Below, piece after piece: positions 9,679 through 21,443 of a stretch of 64,000 bases of DNA (positions are counted from its first letter, which is position 1; each line of letters opens with the position of its first letter). Below the pieces are notes generated by a model. That model saw only the letters and a program-made list of their open reading frames with translations, searched no databases and was not told the DNA's origin. Where the stretch lies: contig JAWPGT010000073.1 of assembly GCA_034638255.1 (NCBI GenBank), forward strand, positions 1-64,000, written 5' to 3'. The position numbers and the translations under genes are program-made. Source of the DNA: Coprinus comatus (Eukaryota; Basidiomycota; Agaricomycetes; Agaricales; Agaricaceae).

Positions 9679-11890
9679 CTATATAATCACTTCAATATCT
9701 TTATATTCCTTTAACAAATCTTCGACATTTTTTCCTACCCGCGGTGTGATTTTACATGGGAACTGTAAGGGTTCGCTGTGGTGTATATCGTAAGGCTATA
9801 AATGCAAACTCATCTCTGATAGCGGATACTTACGAGACAATTCCTGTACCCTTGAACTGAAGATGATACGGAAGTGGAGTTTTATTTGCAGACTCAGTGT
9901 CTTCGACATCATTGGAAATATCGAAAAGGCTGAGAATTGATGCAGCAGCCATGTAAAATGTAGATAGAGCTATGTATGCTCCAGGGCATAGTCTATCAGC
10001 TCAAGCGTAAGTGAAATAATTATGGGCTAACCATGAGTGTGAAGTTGAGAATTCAATGTACTAACCTTCTACCAAACCCAAACGTCGCAACAACCTCGGG
10101 ATCTGGTACACTAAAGTCCAGTTGCCCTTCTTGAAGATATCTTTCTGGATTGAACAGTTCGGGATTCTCGTACGTCTGTTCATCGTGGAGTATTGCGCTT
10201 TAAGATATGAATATTTAGATTGAGTCATACATATACATCTACAAGAATTGAACTCACTAAGCATTCGCAATGATTGTACTATTCGCGGGAATATAATATT
10301 CGCCATACATATCATCCTGTTCAGTTAGATGGGGAATCCCTGTTTACACAAATATTAGCACTTTTATCAGCTTCTGGTTCTGAAGCGTACTCACCAAGAG
10401 GGAAAATGGGGTTCCATCTATGTGTGTTTTAGATACCCAAACCTGCACTATAACCAGTGTATAAAAGACCCATGCCTACCTTAATACTTCTTTGAGGACT
10501 GCAGATAAATATGGCAGCTGAGGCTTGTCATAAAATTCGGGTAATCGATCCCTAACAACACTATCGACTTCCTTCTGAGCTTTTCTCTGGATGTCGGGAT
10601 ATTTCATCATGACCAACACAAATGTTGCAAGCGCAGCAGAAGTAGTCTCAGAGGCAGCTGGATATCCCTACTATTTATAATGTTACAAGGAGGAAAAATA
10701 TTGCTATCACTCACCACCATAGATATTTGAAGCGACTTCTTTAATCTCCTGGACCTCTTCCTCATTTTCCGCACGCTCCAAGCTCGCGGATACAAACGAC
10801 TTTCTAACATTATCTGAATCTCCAGTCTATCAAACCCTACATGAGTCTCGTTCATTGTAGTTTGCAAGAAGAGAGCTTACAAGAGCTTCCCGCGCCACTT
10901 CAAAAGGTTCTTCTAAAGCACGAATACTCACCTCCATAAAACTCTTCGCCTTTTCCCTCCACCCACTACCCGGAACCCATTTTGGCACGTGTTGAAGCCA
11001 AGGGAGTATCTCTACAAGAAACTCTCCTGGAAGAGAAACAAGGGCAATCTTCTCGAATGCGTCCTCTCCAAGTTCTACAAGAGGATCATTGTCGCGGCGA
11101 ATAGGAATTCCGTACGCCATGTGAGTAGCCATTCCTCCAATGCAACTACAACGAGTATGAACTGTTAAGTTAGGCAAAATAAAAATATTAATATCTCTTG
11201 TACTCGCCTTGTGATAGCTTGGCGGAAGTTAAGGGGATCCTGATAAAGCTTTGGTAGTAGTGCCTTTCGAATAAAACCAACTGATATATCTTGAGGTGTC
11301 TCAAGATCATGGGGGGAGAAATACTGCTGAAAGAGGCGCCGTTGAAAACGCCATTTGTCTCCGTATGGCATGAGGGCAAACAAGAAATCAATCTTCATAC
11401 TGAAAACATCACTCGGCGTTCCAATGAATTCACTTTAACTATCATGGCTGTGTACTTACATGTCTTTCAACACTGTTACTGGAGGTCTGTTCATTTACGT
11501 TCAGGCGGATTTCGCTGAAAAAATGAAATTTAAATACCGGCTTGAGTATCTCGAAGACCGTTTTTCCAATAGATCTCTAGCTATCTTGAGGTCATTAACG
11601 ATCACGATAGACCGGCCAAAGACTTCGTGATAGATGATCTTGGAACCTGTATAATGGTAAAGTAAAACTTAGAACATTATCACAAAAATATGAACTAACA
11701 CACCAAGCCGCTTGCTACTTTTTACAAATTCTCTTGCTGCATAAATCATAGGAAACGATGGTGCACTTCCTAATAAAGGCCATCTTCGTGGACCAGGAGG
11801 CAGAGATAGTCTCCTTTCATGCCGAGACCGCAATGCCAGATGAACAACAAGGCAGCCCACAACAGCAAGAAGATCTAAGCGCTCGAACAT
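9679..11890 (-). CDS. Cytochrome P450 (microsomal, class E group I type)
   Basis: Twelve exons: 11890-11704, 11646-11538, 11486-11460, 11399-11208, 11145-10881, 10826-10715, 10667-10481, 10417-10395, 10339-10258, 10197-10066, 9992-9834, 9775-9679; total 523 aa. Seen: an N-terminal anchor (LLAVVGCLVVHLAL), the LPPGPRRWPLLG hinge, MPYGDKWRFQRR (C-helix), an I-helix with AASETTSA, the KEVLR ExxR motif, NPERYL, and the haem loop FGFGRRLCPG with the Cys ligand. The intron after 11208 has a GC donor (AAG/GCGAGT); it is supported because the matching exon in the P450 at 33665 is also exactly 192 nt. Substrate unknown; basidiomycete P450s of this look are often annotated as O-methylsterigmatocystin oxidoreductase-like. 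No lesion seen. Confidence 0.92.
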
Positions 11891-13653
11891 GTTGCAATGG
11901 TAAAGGACTTGAGACAAGTTGGTCACTCGTGATCCCAGTCCTTTTGTAGGAGCACACGCCTTAACGTACTAGAAGCTGTGCTAAGTGATGAACAAGATTT
12001 ATTTGTGTTGAAAACGGCATCTCGAAACGAGCAAGGAACGGAAATGTCAAAGATCTGAATAACCTGAGTGGCTTCTGCGCAATATTCTTGGAATTTACAA
12101 TACAAATGCGGTAGGCAGGGGGAATGATCTTCGCCCCTGTGACGTACACGACCCTGGCAAGAATATATATGTACATTGGATGGATATTAGCTTCTATCAT
12201 AGAAATAAAGGTTAGCAATGAAACATCCTAACACGCGGGGTATGCCAGAAGATGATGCATCATGGAACACATACAATGGCATATGTCACTACTAGCGTTG
12301 CCTCCCTCTCCCCGGATTTACGTTTGGCACCACAAGTAGTACTTATTCACTGACACTAATCGTTTCTTCAAGTGTCAGTGTCTTTATACATGTACACTAG
12401 GTGAAAGCCTCGATTGTAGACGTATTTGTACTCGCTATTGTAATGACACTTGAAAGTGACTCGTGAATGATTCGCACCTCGATTTGAAAAATCATCATGA
12501 CCTAAACATCTTGAAATTAGAGTATGTAAGCAGGTCCGTTGCGGGGGTTCGAGTCCAACTCTGCAGCACTGAACGAACTTGGAAAGTTGGAAGCCCTATC
12601 ACTACCAAAATGTCCCACCAGACCGTCCGATTATATTCGCCATTACAGTTTACTTGATTGTTGCCGCTATGACTTGAACAATGCTCCGCTTCCAACTTTA
12701 CAAAACCCAAACGACCGAGAAAGTCCTTCAAGGCTCAAATTTATTATAACTAGGATACTCGATGAGGTCGCATTTCTTCTCGAACAATTGATTCAATAAT
12801 ATAAGACATGGAAACATCAACGTTTGGATGGTAATCATCTCCAGGTCTCCTGATTCAAGTTGTGTAAGGTCGGTAGGCCGCCGCCCTGAAATCACGCGTA
12901 TTCTTGTTATTATTAGGTTACTATGTAGTAGCAGTAAAAATACCCTCGACTAAAATATCATGCATACGATCAAACGGAGGCCCCTTTCGTGCCATCTGTT
13001 ACGGGTTTGCTATTGACGGCGACGATCATGGAAATTATTTCAAACCAACAATGCTATATATCTCTCAAACTCAACGGCCAATTTTAAAAACCAATTATAG
13101 ACTTAGATTTTAATAGTAATGGTCCATGGAGAATCTCAGTGACTTAACCAGTGCGACTTTGGAACCCGTAAGATCAAATTGCTACGTTATCGTCACCTTG
13201 TGAACGGTTCTCAATGACGCTGATCCAACTTGATATCCATTTTCAGCCAAACATAGCCTGAAAGTTCAACTTACTACTAGTGATGTACCTTTATGCTAAT
13301 CGATTCTAGAGCTTGATGACTGATTATGACAAAAAGATACAAGATACTACGGCTCGTGTACTTTCTTTGGGGCCTTGAGGCTTAGATCGAATTGCGCACG
13401 TAGTACGCATGTATTATGATTATAGGTATATGCGGGAATTCGAATTAATTTTAAACCAAACACAGCCCAAACGTTTGAATTTGCCCGAACTTGGAGACCT
13501 TGCTTGTGGAATCTAGACTGAAACTGCGCCGTAGTGGCCGGCGAAAAAGGCCGCAATCACTTGTACGTCACACAGTCCTGAAACAGCCGGAAGCTGGGAA
13601 ACATATAAGTACCTCAGAACTGATTGAGGTATCTTCAAACCCAGAAGACAAGA
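11891..13653. other. Intergenic, promoter side of two divergent genes
   Basis: About 1.76 kb between the minus-strand P450 and the plus-strand reductase. No coding frame is convincing. A tRNA T-loop-like string at about 12545 is discussed under rejected items. Confidence 0.45.
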
Positions 13654-14665
13654 ATGTCAGCTACACCCAACAACCTTAACATCCTTTGTATTGGCGGATC
13701 CCGTAACATTGGCTACTACTCTTCCCTAAAACTACTTAGTACGTGCATCATGATAACTAACAATCGATTCTTCCGCTAAGGCAAATATCGATTGCGTATC
13801 CATAGATGCAGGTGCAACCGTTACCTTCCCCCTCCGAAGCCCTTCCATATTCGAGAAAGATAATAAAATTAAACCTTTTTTGGACTCTGGAAAAGCGAAG
13901 ATAGTCAAGGGAGATGCACTCGTCAAGAATGATGTTGTAAATGTCTGGAACGAAGCCTCTCGCGATCATCCAGTCGATTTCCTCTTATTCACTCTTGGTA
14001 GGTTCCCTTCCATTCGACTTTTTCTCTTCTTTTTACAAGAGAGTCTAATTATCATCGATCAAAACCCTTTCCGTGAACTCTTCTCAACAGGCGGTGTACC
14101 AAAATTCCGAATAACCAAAGGATTCGTACTCACACCTCCCAATCTCGTCACTCTCTGTCTTCTTAACGTCCTCAGTACCATCCCATCTACTTCAACGCCC
14201 AAAATTATTACCATCTCCTCAATAGGTCTCACTCCCTCTGCACACAAAGCTCTACCACTCCTTCTCAAGCCTCTCTACGGATTCTTCCTAGCTGGCCCAC
14301 ATGCCGATAAACTAGGTGCTGAAGAAATCATTCATCACTGTGCTGGATGGTCTTGGGATCCTAGAAACAATAGCTCAGTGTCTGGAATACTTCCTGATGG
14401 ATGGAAACAAACCGAAGGCCTTCCAAAGGAGGGTAGTCTGAAACAAGTAATCATTGTTCGGCCTGCTCTACTCACGGATGGCGAGAGTGTTGGTGATAGA
14501 TTTGAAGCTGAAGGTAGTGATGATTCTTCACCTCCATACCGAGTCTCAACTGAGGAGTTGGGTGGGTATACTGTTTCAAGAAAAGATGTAGCCCATTTCG
14601 TGGCAAGTCTGGTCTGGGAGGAATGGGATGAATTTGAGAATAAGATTGTTAATATTTCGTACTAA
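13654..14665 (+). CDS. NAD(P)-binding Rossmann-fold protein (NmrA/SDR-like)
   Basis: Exons 13654-13738, 13806-13997 and 14091-14665 encode 283 aa. The N-terminus has the first Rossmann strand and glycine loop, ILCIGGSRNIGYYSSLKLL, followed by AGATVTFPLRSPS (second strand with Arg, suggesting NADP). Later segments are VDFLLFTLGGVPKFR, the KIITISSIGLTP strand, LGAEEIIHHC and VIIVRPALLTDGE, with a C-terminal VSRKDVAHFVASLV helix; this is the atypical SDR pattern of NmrA/HSCARG-like proteins. No YxxxK catalytic pair is evident, so it may sense or bind the cofactor rather than catalyse. The second intron (93 nt) has no in-frame stop, so intron retention would stay open. Substrate unknown. Confidence 0.82.
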
Positions 14666-15040
14666 ATCATACAACTATGTATCATACCCCCTTCATAGTC
14701 AGAAAAAAAACCATCAATTTTGCGCATGTCTGTCTATGTGGGACTTCCAAGTACACGAAATAGAAGTTAGAAAGGTACAGCGACAGGGAATATAAATGAA
14801 AAAGAGAGGCGGAGCACAGGTTAAACTTATATTACGGAGTCAACGACACGATAGATGAGGCGACTAGGTAAGCGCAGCAACGAGCAAAAACGTTGGCAGC
14901 ACAAAACGCAATGAAAGGATACAGGTAAGATAAAGAAAGAGTCTCGTCCCATCTGAAGAAAAAGAAACAAAAAGGCACAAGGATTATCGTCAAATGTTGG
15001 GGCGCCATTGCTCCTACATCACACTTCGGAAGCATCAGGA
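14666..15040. other. Convergent intergenic interval
   Basis: Convergent 3' ends: the reductase stops at 14665 (plus) and the PWWP gene at 15041 (minus). The 375 bp probably hold both 3' untranslated regions; nothing else is seen. Confidence 0.5.
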
Positions 15041-16639
15041 TTATGCATCGGACATTATCACATCTGTGGGACCAGGCACTTCGGTTGATGTTTCGTTATT
15101 TGTTGATGGTACATCTGTTGAAGCTGAAAGAGACGCTCAATACTAATAGAAAAAGTAAGTATTTGTAGACATACCTTCGGGCTTACCATTCAAGTTTAAG
15201 GACGCAGTTCCTTCTGTCACATCTTCCTGCTTGTCCGTCAAGTCGCCCTTATTTAGAGGTACTGCCGATATAGGGCCAACTGAGATCGCAGGGGCAGCAC
15301 TGATACTTTCCGATCCATTTGGTTTGTTCGCATTCAAGATCTGGTGCCATTTCTTGACTAGAGCGTCTGCGCGTTCCTTGAACTTGAATTCCGCATTTCG
15401 AGGTACTTTTTCGTCAGGTTGAATGGAAATGTGGCGCATAACTTTGCCAATCTTTGAGAACTATACGAACGATTTAGTCTCCAAACATGGCAAGATCAGA
15501 AAAATGTACCTGAAGGTATTCAATGGTAATCTTGTCATAAAATTCCACTGTGGTGAAGAGAGCGTCAATTGCAGGCATATCCTAGATCCAAATGAGCACA
15601 GGACGACGACAATTGACGAAGTAGTAGGCACCTCTTCCTTCGGTGGCGCCTTTTGGCTAAGGAATGTCTTCTGTAGCTTGTGTCTCCAATCGCGCACTTT
15701 CAGCGCTTCAGGATCCTTGCTTGTTTTGTCTGAATGACGATGGACAAGTTAGAGTGTAAATCGAAAACCAAGGAAAAGTACGAACCATCATCTGCTTCTT
15801 CCTCCTTGTCTCTTTTGGCCCTCTTAGCAGGTGGAGGAGACGATTTCTTGTTGTTGCTGGTATCGCCTTCGGCTGTTGCATCTGCACCATCTCCATCTTC
15901 CTCTTCTGACTCAACCATCGCTGCACTCTTTCCGTTCCGCCTGCCTTTGGCCGCACCCGCACCCTTCCGTTTCGCACCTTCTTCCTTCTTGGGTTTCGTA
16001 GCCTTCTTCGGTTTGGAGGTACTAGCAGTATCCGAGTCGCGTTTCCGCTTTCTTGGTTTCGCCTTTGTCTTTACATCGTCGTCGTCATTGTCTCCAGAAG
16101 CATCATTCTCACTCTCGAGTTGATCGACTTCAGCGTTAGCTTCCTCTTCTGCAGCCAAACGACTTTCAGCTTCACGTTCTTCTTCCCATTTGGTCGGATC
16201 CAGAGCAATACGGTATCCCTGCAGTAGGTCACCCGACTTTTTATAGGGTTCATTGATATATGACTGGATCTCGTGTTGTTGAAGTCTTGAAATGTCCTTA
16301 GACACTAACCAAGCACTAAATGAGTGTAAGTACGAGATGTAAATTGCAGACACGAGGTGAACATACAAATCGCCTGTTGGGAAGAACCTGACACAGTAGA
16401 ATTGAGTCTTTTTGGTGGTGGGACGTTCCTTAAGGACAGCAGGAGGTACACTTTCAGGATCAACGACCTAGACAGCGGATAGAGGATAAACGATGAGCGA
16501 TAACAGAGGTTGCTGAGAATACGCGACTGGAGCATACCATGCCTGGCCAGGGTGGGTATCCGCGCACTTTTCCCAGAACAATGTCGCGGGTATCATAAGA
16601 GAGAGTTTCCTTTGCTGGTTTTGATGCTTTTTTGCTCAT
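15041..16639 (-). CDS. PWWP-domain chromatin protein with TFIIS/LEDGF-like C-terminal domain
   Basis: Seven exons (16639-16538, 16467-16367, 16315-15786, 15729-15632, 15581-15510, 15451-15175, 15123-15041) give 420 aa. Residues ~15-80 are a PWWP domain: RDIVLGKVRGYPPWPGMV, then FYCVRFFPTGDFAWLVSKDI. A long charged linker follows with several Lys/Arg runs (PRKRKRD, KRKGAGAAKGRRNGK, PAKRAKRDKEEE) that look like nuclear localisation signals. The region from VRDWRHKLQKTFL through YDKITIEYLQFSKIGKVMRHI to RADALVKKWHQIL has the helical pattern of the TFIIS N-terminal/LEDGF integrase-binding type fold. PWWP domains read methylated H3K36, and this pairing recalls HDGF/LEDGF and yeast Ioc4-like proteins. 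Probably a nuclear H3K36me reader. The start is the ATG of MSKKASK; upstream codons in the same frame have no ATG. Confidence 0.88.
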
Positions 16640-17763
16640 TGTGGACGACGATGACGGCGGGGTGTTGCTGGAGGTCAACGAAAGAGAAACAACGCTCGAT
16701 ACATGTCACACTGCCGTTGTCACAATGTGTCCCGTGATCGTCACCTCACGGGGTCCGTGCCCTGATGTTTAGCTCAGCGAGGTTAGGAGGCAGAGAGAAC
16801 CAAAGACACGAGATGACGATGTTGGCTGGGTTGTTGGGGCCAATATGGGGGAGAAGATGTGCATGTAAGCGTTCAGTTGAGTGCAGGACGATTGCTAGGC
16901 AGAGGGGGTTAGGCGAGAGTTGAAGGATGTGGAGAAAGAGACCTGCAAACAACTGTATACTGCATCGACTGATCACGGAAAGTGCCAAACATCGAGTAGT
17001 AATCCTGTACAGAATGACAATTGAATATCGGGAATGTTAGTCAATCGGAGTATCACCTTAGCGTAATGCCGACTTTTCTGTCGGATCATTTGGAGTCTTC
17101 TCCCCCAAGAGATAAAACACCACAGTAGCCTTCCATACTCTGATACCTCCACCGTAGGTACCGGGAACGAGCAAGTGGATTAACCTCTGCCCCAGTCTAC
17201 ATAAAAATAACATGGCGCTGATAGCCCGGGCCGTACACCACAATCATGTCCGCCTTCTAAGAATACCAGCGTGCTGCAGCATATGCACTGGAGACTGTCT
17301 CCCTTCCAACAGTCAAATCCGTCTGATGCCAAGGCTATCTCGCCCCATTATGCTAACATCTTCCCATGAAAAATTCCAGCCTAAACGAGGGTAAATTTTT
17401 CAGCTAATGGTATGATACGAGCAGAACAAATCTCAATTATGATAACGGTATATAATCTGGAAAGAAGGTGAGATAGCATGCAAGTATGGGGAACGAGTTG
17501 CAAAACCGTTGGAACATACACTAAAATAATAAGAAAAGAAAAAAAAAAAAGAGAGGTATCAGAGACACTATATAGAAAATCCGGAGCAAGAAGAAGCGGC
17601 CGCCACAGAACGGCCATCAGCGTCCACTTGGGTCGGTGCGTGCGTAGATGTGACTAGGTGAGAGCAAGATGAAGATGACGTGGGATCGGCGTGCGGGTCA
17701 TGTACGTTGCGTGGGTGGCCAATCGAGGGAAAGGACAGTACAGTAGGTCAAGTACACAGAATA
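16640..17763. other. Intergenic, no gene seen
   Basis: 1.1 kb between the stop of the G-alpha gene and the start of the PWWP gene, both on the minus strand. It should contain the G-alpha 3' untranslated region (near 17764) and the PWWP promoter (near 16640). No supported coding frame. Confidence 0.5.
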
Positions 17764-19140
17764 TTACAGCAGACCACACTCGCGCAAATGGAGCTGAAGA
17801 AGAATGTCCTGGATGGCACTCAAGACAACTAGAACACACATGAGCGCTTGAAACACATATCAAACAATTGATAGACATACACTTGATCTGTTGCGTATCC
17901 GTGGCGCATGTGTAATGAGCGTAGATCTGTTTTGTAGCAGCGCTCTGGTTGAGCGAAACAAACCGATGCAGGAGATAGTCACAAGCAGCATCGTAGTTAT
18001 CACCAGCGGTGTAATCGGGGAAGTAGTCACCCAATGGTGAACGCGGCAGTTTTTCGGCAAACAGGTCAATCTTGTTCAGGAAAAGGATCTAACAACCAAA
18101 TGAGTTGAGTGTTTGAGGAAGATGAGATTGTTACGGAACACATACAATGGATGTTTTGACGAACCAACGCGAATTGCATATCGAATCAAACAGGGTCAAG
18201 GCCTCCTGCATACGATTCTACAAGGAAAGAGGGGTCAGAGATAGGAGAGGGAAACAAAGGGAAATAGATACTTACCACGCTTTCGTCTTCGTAGAGCATT
18301 TGATCATACTCGCTTAAACTAACAAGGAAGACGAGTGCAGTGACGTTTTCAAAGCAATGAATCCATTTCTTGCGCTCACTGCGCTGACCACCGACATCAA
18401 AGAGCTTATATGTGAGCTCGCCAACTTTGAAAGTAGTTTCCGTGATACCCGTTGTCTTGACACGACTGCGAAGGATGTCCTGATCTGTGGGAAGGTAACC
18501 AGGAGCAGACATGCGGTCGATGCTATTGAAATAGTAGACGGCAGAATCGTTTAGCTGGAATTCCCGAGATCTCCTGACCGCCTCTTTCACGCCGGGGTCA
18601 CGCCAGAGGTTGCGAATAGCATCAGCGACGTCACGAGGAAGGACTTCGGCCTCAATTTGGCCAGGGAGCGACATGATGATGGACTTGCGAGCGTCGTTCT
18701 GGGGGTTGAGGCCGAGGTCAAGTTGGGGCATAGCATCAAGGATGGCGCTAGGAGAGGATGAGTGGACAGGGGAAGAACAGTCACAGACTAACGCACCGCA
18801 TGGACTGGATAGTGTTGGAATAAATGATTTCTTTGTATGAATCACGCTCCTGGTCATTATACCCTCCGTTATGAATGAGTTTCATTTGCTTGAGTACCGT
18901 AGACTAGAAAAAAAATGAAGCAAATGGAAGACAAAAATATTAAGGTCCGCACCTTGCCCGACTCTCCAGCACCGAGCAAAAGCATCTTTATTTCGTTTTT
19001 CGCCATCATGCGGTCGCGTTTGAGCTGGTTTTCAATTTCATCATTGCCTGTAGGTCGTCAGCACAAGAGGTTTTGAGGAGATATGTGTACGTACGAGCCT
19101 TTGCCTCGTCGTCAACGGCTTGAGACTGGACGCAACCCAT
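17764..19140 (-). CDS. Heterotrimeric G-protein alpha subunit
   Basis: Seven exons (19140-19095, 19047-18953, 18903-18797, 18747-18276, 18217-18146, 18088-17881, 17828-17764) give 354 aa, the normal length. All diagnostic motifs are present. The start is MGCVQS (Gly2 myristoylation, Cys3 palmitoylation). The P-loop is GAGESGKST, and switch I carries [11 protein letters not shown] with the catalytic Arg and Thr. Switch II is [13 protein letters not shown] with the catalytic Gln. The NKxD site is FLNKIDLF and the TCAT-type site is [11 protein letters not shown]. The C-terminus RECGLL is of the Gi/fungal group I kind. It signals from seven-transmembrane receptors at the plasma membrane; in fungi these subunits control mating, cAMP and nutrient sensing. 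The last intron splits codon 333-334 with a GTATGT donor after AAGT. Which of the several basidiomycete paralogues it is cannot be decided here. Confidence 0.95.
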
Positions 19141-20520
19141 GGTGGATGTGGTGAAAGGGGAGTGTTACGCAGTCACAAATCACCCGCAAACATGGTCAAA
19201 AACAATTACATAAGATACTGCTGACAAATCACCCAAGTCCGGGCGCCGCTTGTTGCCAATCATTTCGGTGTTCAAAGCAACCCTGAACCAACACTTGATG
19301 TATATATGCCTTACATACATACCACCTATTGCTCCACAATTTGAATACCGGTATGTATCAAAAAAACATTACAATGTCCCGAAACTAGCTGTACGACAAA
19401 CGAATGTCACCGAAAGGGTCAGAGGTTACCACCCCAAGAAACGTATAATTTTCACGAATTCTCGTAATTAACCACTAGGCATCTATCTATCTACGTTACA
19501 CATTGCAACGGATGAGGAAAAAGTTGGAAAAAGTTTCTGTTGCTGTGTAAAATTTACTCAAAGTGCCAGTAAAATGTGCAAGTATGTATATTCCTTTTCC
19601 TCGCCTGTATTGAAGCGACTGTGAGAACATACTCTGGGCTACAAAACAATATGTTACTACGTAACACCTCGGATTGACAAATGGCTGATTTGTTTGATTG
19701 ATGTGGAAGCGTAAAAACGGAAAACGCTTGGGGTATTTGCTCTATTGTCAATCACCACAAAAATGAGTAAGTTTGCGGTCATGCGAAATATTTTGAGTTT
19801 GTAGCAAGTGGCAAGGAAACTGTCGTAACAATCTACAAGTTGGGCTATCGCCTCCCAGAGTTTGATCGACTCCTCAACTGACTGTATTTTTCTCCTAATT
19901 TCCGAGCTATAGTACTTCGGAGTGCCTTCCACAAAAACCAACTTTCCACGCAAAGTCGTCAAGGTAACATCCCCCGGACGACTTAAATAAAAACAGTGTC
20001 AAAGATCTGATAGCCTTCATCTGATGTCAGTTTAGAAGCTGGAAGGTGACAAGGAATTCCCCCGTGCAATACTACTTATTTAAGCCTAACCTTGAAAATT
20101 GAAATTCACACTCCTACCCCTTTAGAGTTCAAAGAGATAAAACGACTAGCATATCTGATCTCTTCTTCCAACACGAGGACAAACGCTAAGCATCTAAAGC
20201 ATGGTTTTCCGATCGCTAATTTGTTAAGTAGAACTATACCACACCTACCATCACCATGTACATGTGCAAACATCCAATCATAGTCATTCATCGTCAACTA
20301 TCCTCTACTTTTCGCTTCGAATCGGATATAAACGATTTAGCAATTCAGCCACATTTACCTTGGCTACTTAACATGTATATGAAATAAAATGGCCTTCAAG
20401 AAAAATACATATGGTCTTTCCCTTCATCCCTGAACTCCTAATCGATGACGAAGTTGTCCGATATCATATATATATACCATTTAATCTACCCACAAATCCA
20501 ACTCCAAACGCCCATCCATT
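19141..20520. other. Divergent promoter region
   Basis: 1.38 kb between the G-alpha start (minus) and the secreted-protein start (plus). No coding frame is convincing. A TATA-like ATATATATATACC run at about 20467-20479, 40-55 bp upstream of the ATG at 20521, may belong to the secreted-protein gene. Confidence 0.45.
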
Positions 20521-21137
20521 ATGAAGGTCCATACACATTTACTTCCCTATATCTCCTACATGAATTTGACTTTTTCAGTATAGTTCTTCGCCGCTATCGC
20601 TAGTCTCTCCACCCTCACCACCGTCCTCGCAATGGTTGTTGAACCTAGAGAAGCCGATGCTCCTGTCGGACTCAACGCCCGTTCTGGAACTCCTTTAACT
20701 CAGGCTCAAGCAGCAGCACGTCTCACCGCTGCCGGTATAACAGCATCCTCAACTGGCGGTTGCACCACCCGTTCCGTCTCCACATGTACTTCATACGAAG
20801 GTATCTTATCTGGTACCGTTGATGGTGTTATTACCTTGAAGAGGGCTTCTGGAGCATCCATTGTTATTACTGGAGGAACAGAAGTTGGACATGCTTCTGG
20901 AACTTATTCCCACTATAATGGTTACAAGGTCGACCTCAAAAAGACAACTGTACTCAACAACTATATCACCAATAGCTTCACGAGGATTTCAAATCGTTCT
21001 GATGGTTACCCGAGGTGGCAAGCTGCTAGCGGTAATATATATTGTGTAGGTGTTCATTGTATACTTCGTTCGACCAACACCACTAATAATACCCTACTTA
21101 GGACGAGGGAAATCATTGGGATATTATTTACTACTAA
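20521..21137 (+). CDS. Small secreted M15-like (DD-peptidase fold) protein
   Basis: Exons 20521-20526 (only Met-Lys), 20584-21045 and 21102-21137 encode 167 aa. Splicing the tiny first exon to FFAAIASLSTLTTVLA gives a clean signal peptide, which is why this start was chosen. The mature part has a region LTQAQAAARLTAAGITASS, a Cys pair in GGCTTRSVSTCTS, and then GHASGTYSHYNGYKVDL and DEGNHWD at the end. H-x2-G-x3-D followed by E-x2-H-W matches the zinc-ligand arrangement of M15/VanX-type metallopeptidases. Similar small proteins occur in streptomycetes, from family memory. If catalytic, a cell-wall peptide substrate such as bacterial peptidoglycan is plausible; that is inference. No transmembrane segment other than the signal. 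Confidence 0.75.
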
Positions 21138-21351
21138 GTTAAGAGCTGGACACATTATATATAGTAACAAATCCATTTTTGTGAAATTAACAGAGATAAA
21201 AATTGAAAGTGTACCATGTCGCACTTTTTCGAAACCATCAATTTTCCAGATCAATCAGTCATATATTTGCCGAAGCGGAAAAACTAAAGACAATGGAAAC
21301 TCCATTTCGGCTATCTATAAAATTGCAAAGCGGAAAAAGTATGTGTAATAG

Positions 21352-21357
21352 AAAAAA
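21352..21357 (-). terminator. RNA polymerase III terminator of tRNA-Trp
   Basis: A run of six T on the minus strand begins 5 nt beyond the discriminator base of the tRNA at 21363. This is the standard Pol III stop signal and supports the tRNA call and its orientation. Confidence 0.8.
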
Positions 21358-21362
21358 GAAAG

Positions 21363-21443
21363 TGAACCCCACCCGGATTGAACGGATGACCTTGTGGAAT
21401 CACACAACTGGAATCACATGCTCTACCACTGAGCTAGGGGTCC
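21363..21443 (-). tRNA. tRNA-Trp (anticodon CCA) with a ~9-nt intron
   Basis: On the minus strand a cloverleaf can be drawn. The acceptor stem is GGACCCC with GGGGTTC (one G-U) and discriminator A. The D arm is GCTC-AGTGGTA-GAGC. The T arm is ATCCG-TTCAATC-CGGGT and the variable loop AGGTC. The anticodon stem is TGTG(A)/(C)CACA, with one A-C mismatch next to the loop. Box A TAGCTCAGTGGT and box B CGTTCAATCC fit. The anticodon arm is 26 nt instead of 17, so a 9-nt intron after position 37 is inferred; the loop then reads TTCCAG..., giving CCA. A Cys-like D arm was considered, but discriminator A and CCA favour Trp. Confidence 0.85.

Noticed and set aside
12530..12560. tRNA T-arm-like string GGGTTCGAGTCC
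   Set aside because: No D arm, no acceptor stem pairing and no Pol III terminator around it on either strand.
15734..16123. 129-codon plus-strand Ser/Phe-rich frame
   Set aside because: Shadow of the Lys/Glu-rich linker of the PWWP protein on the other strand.
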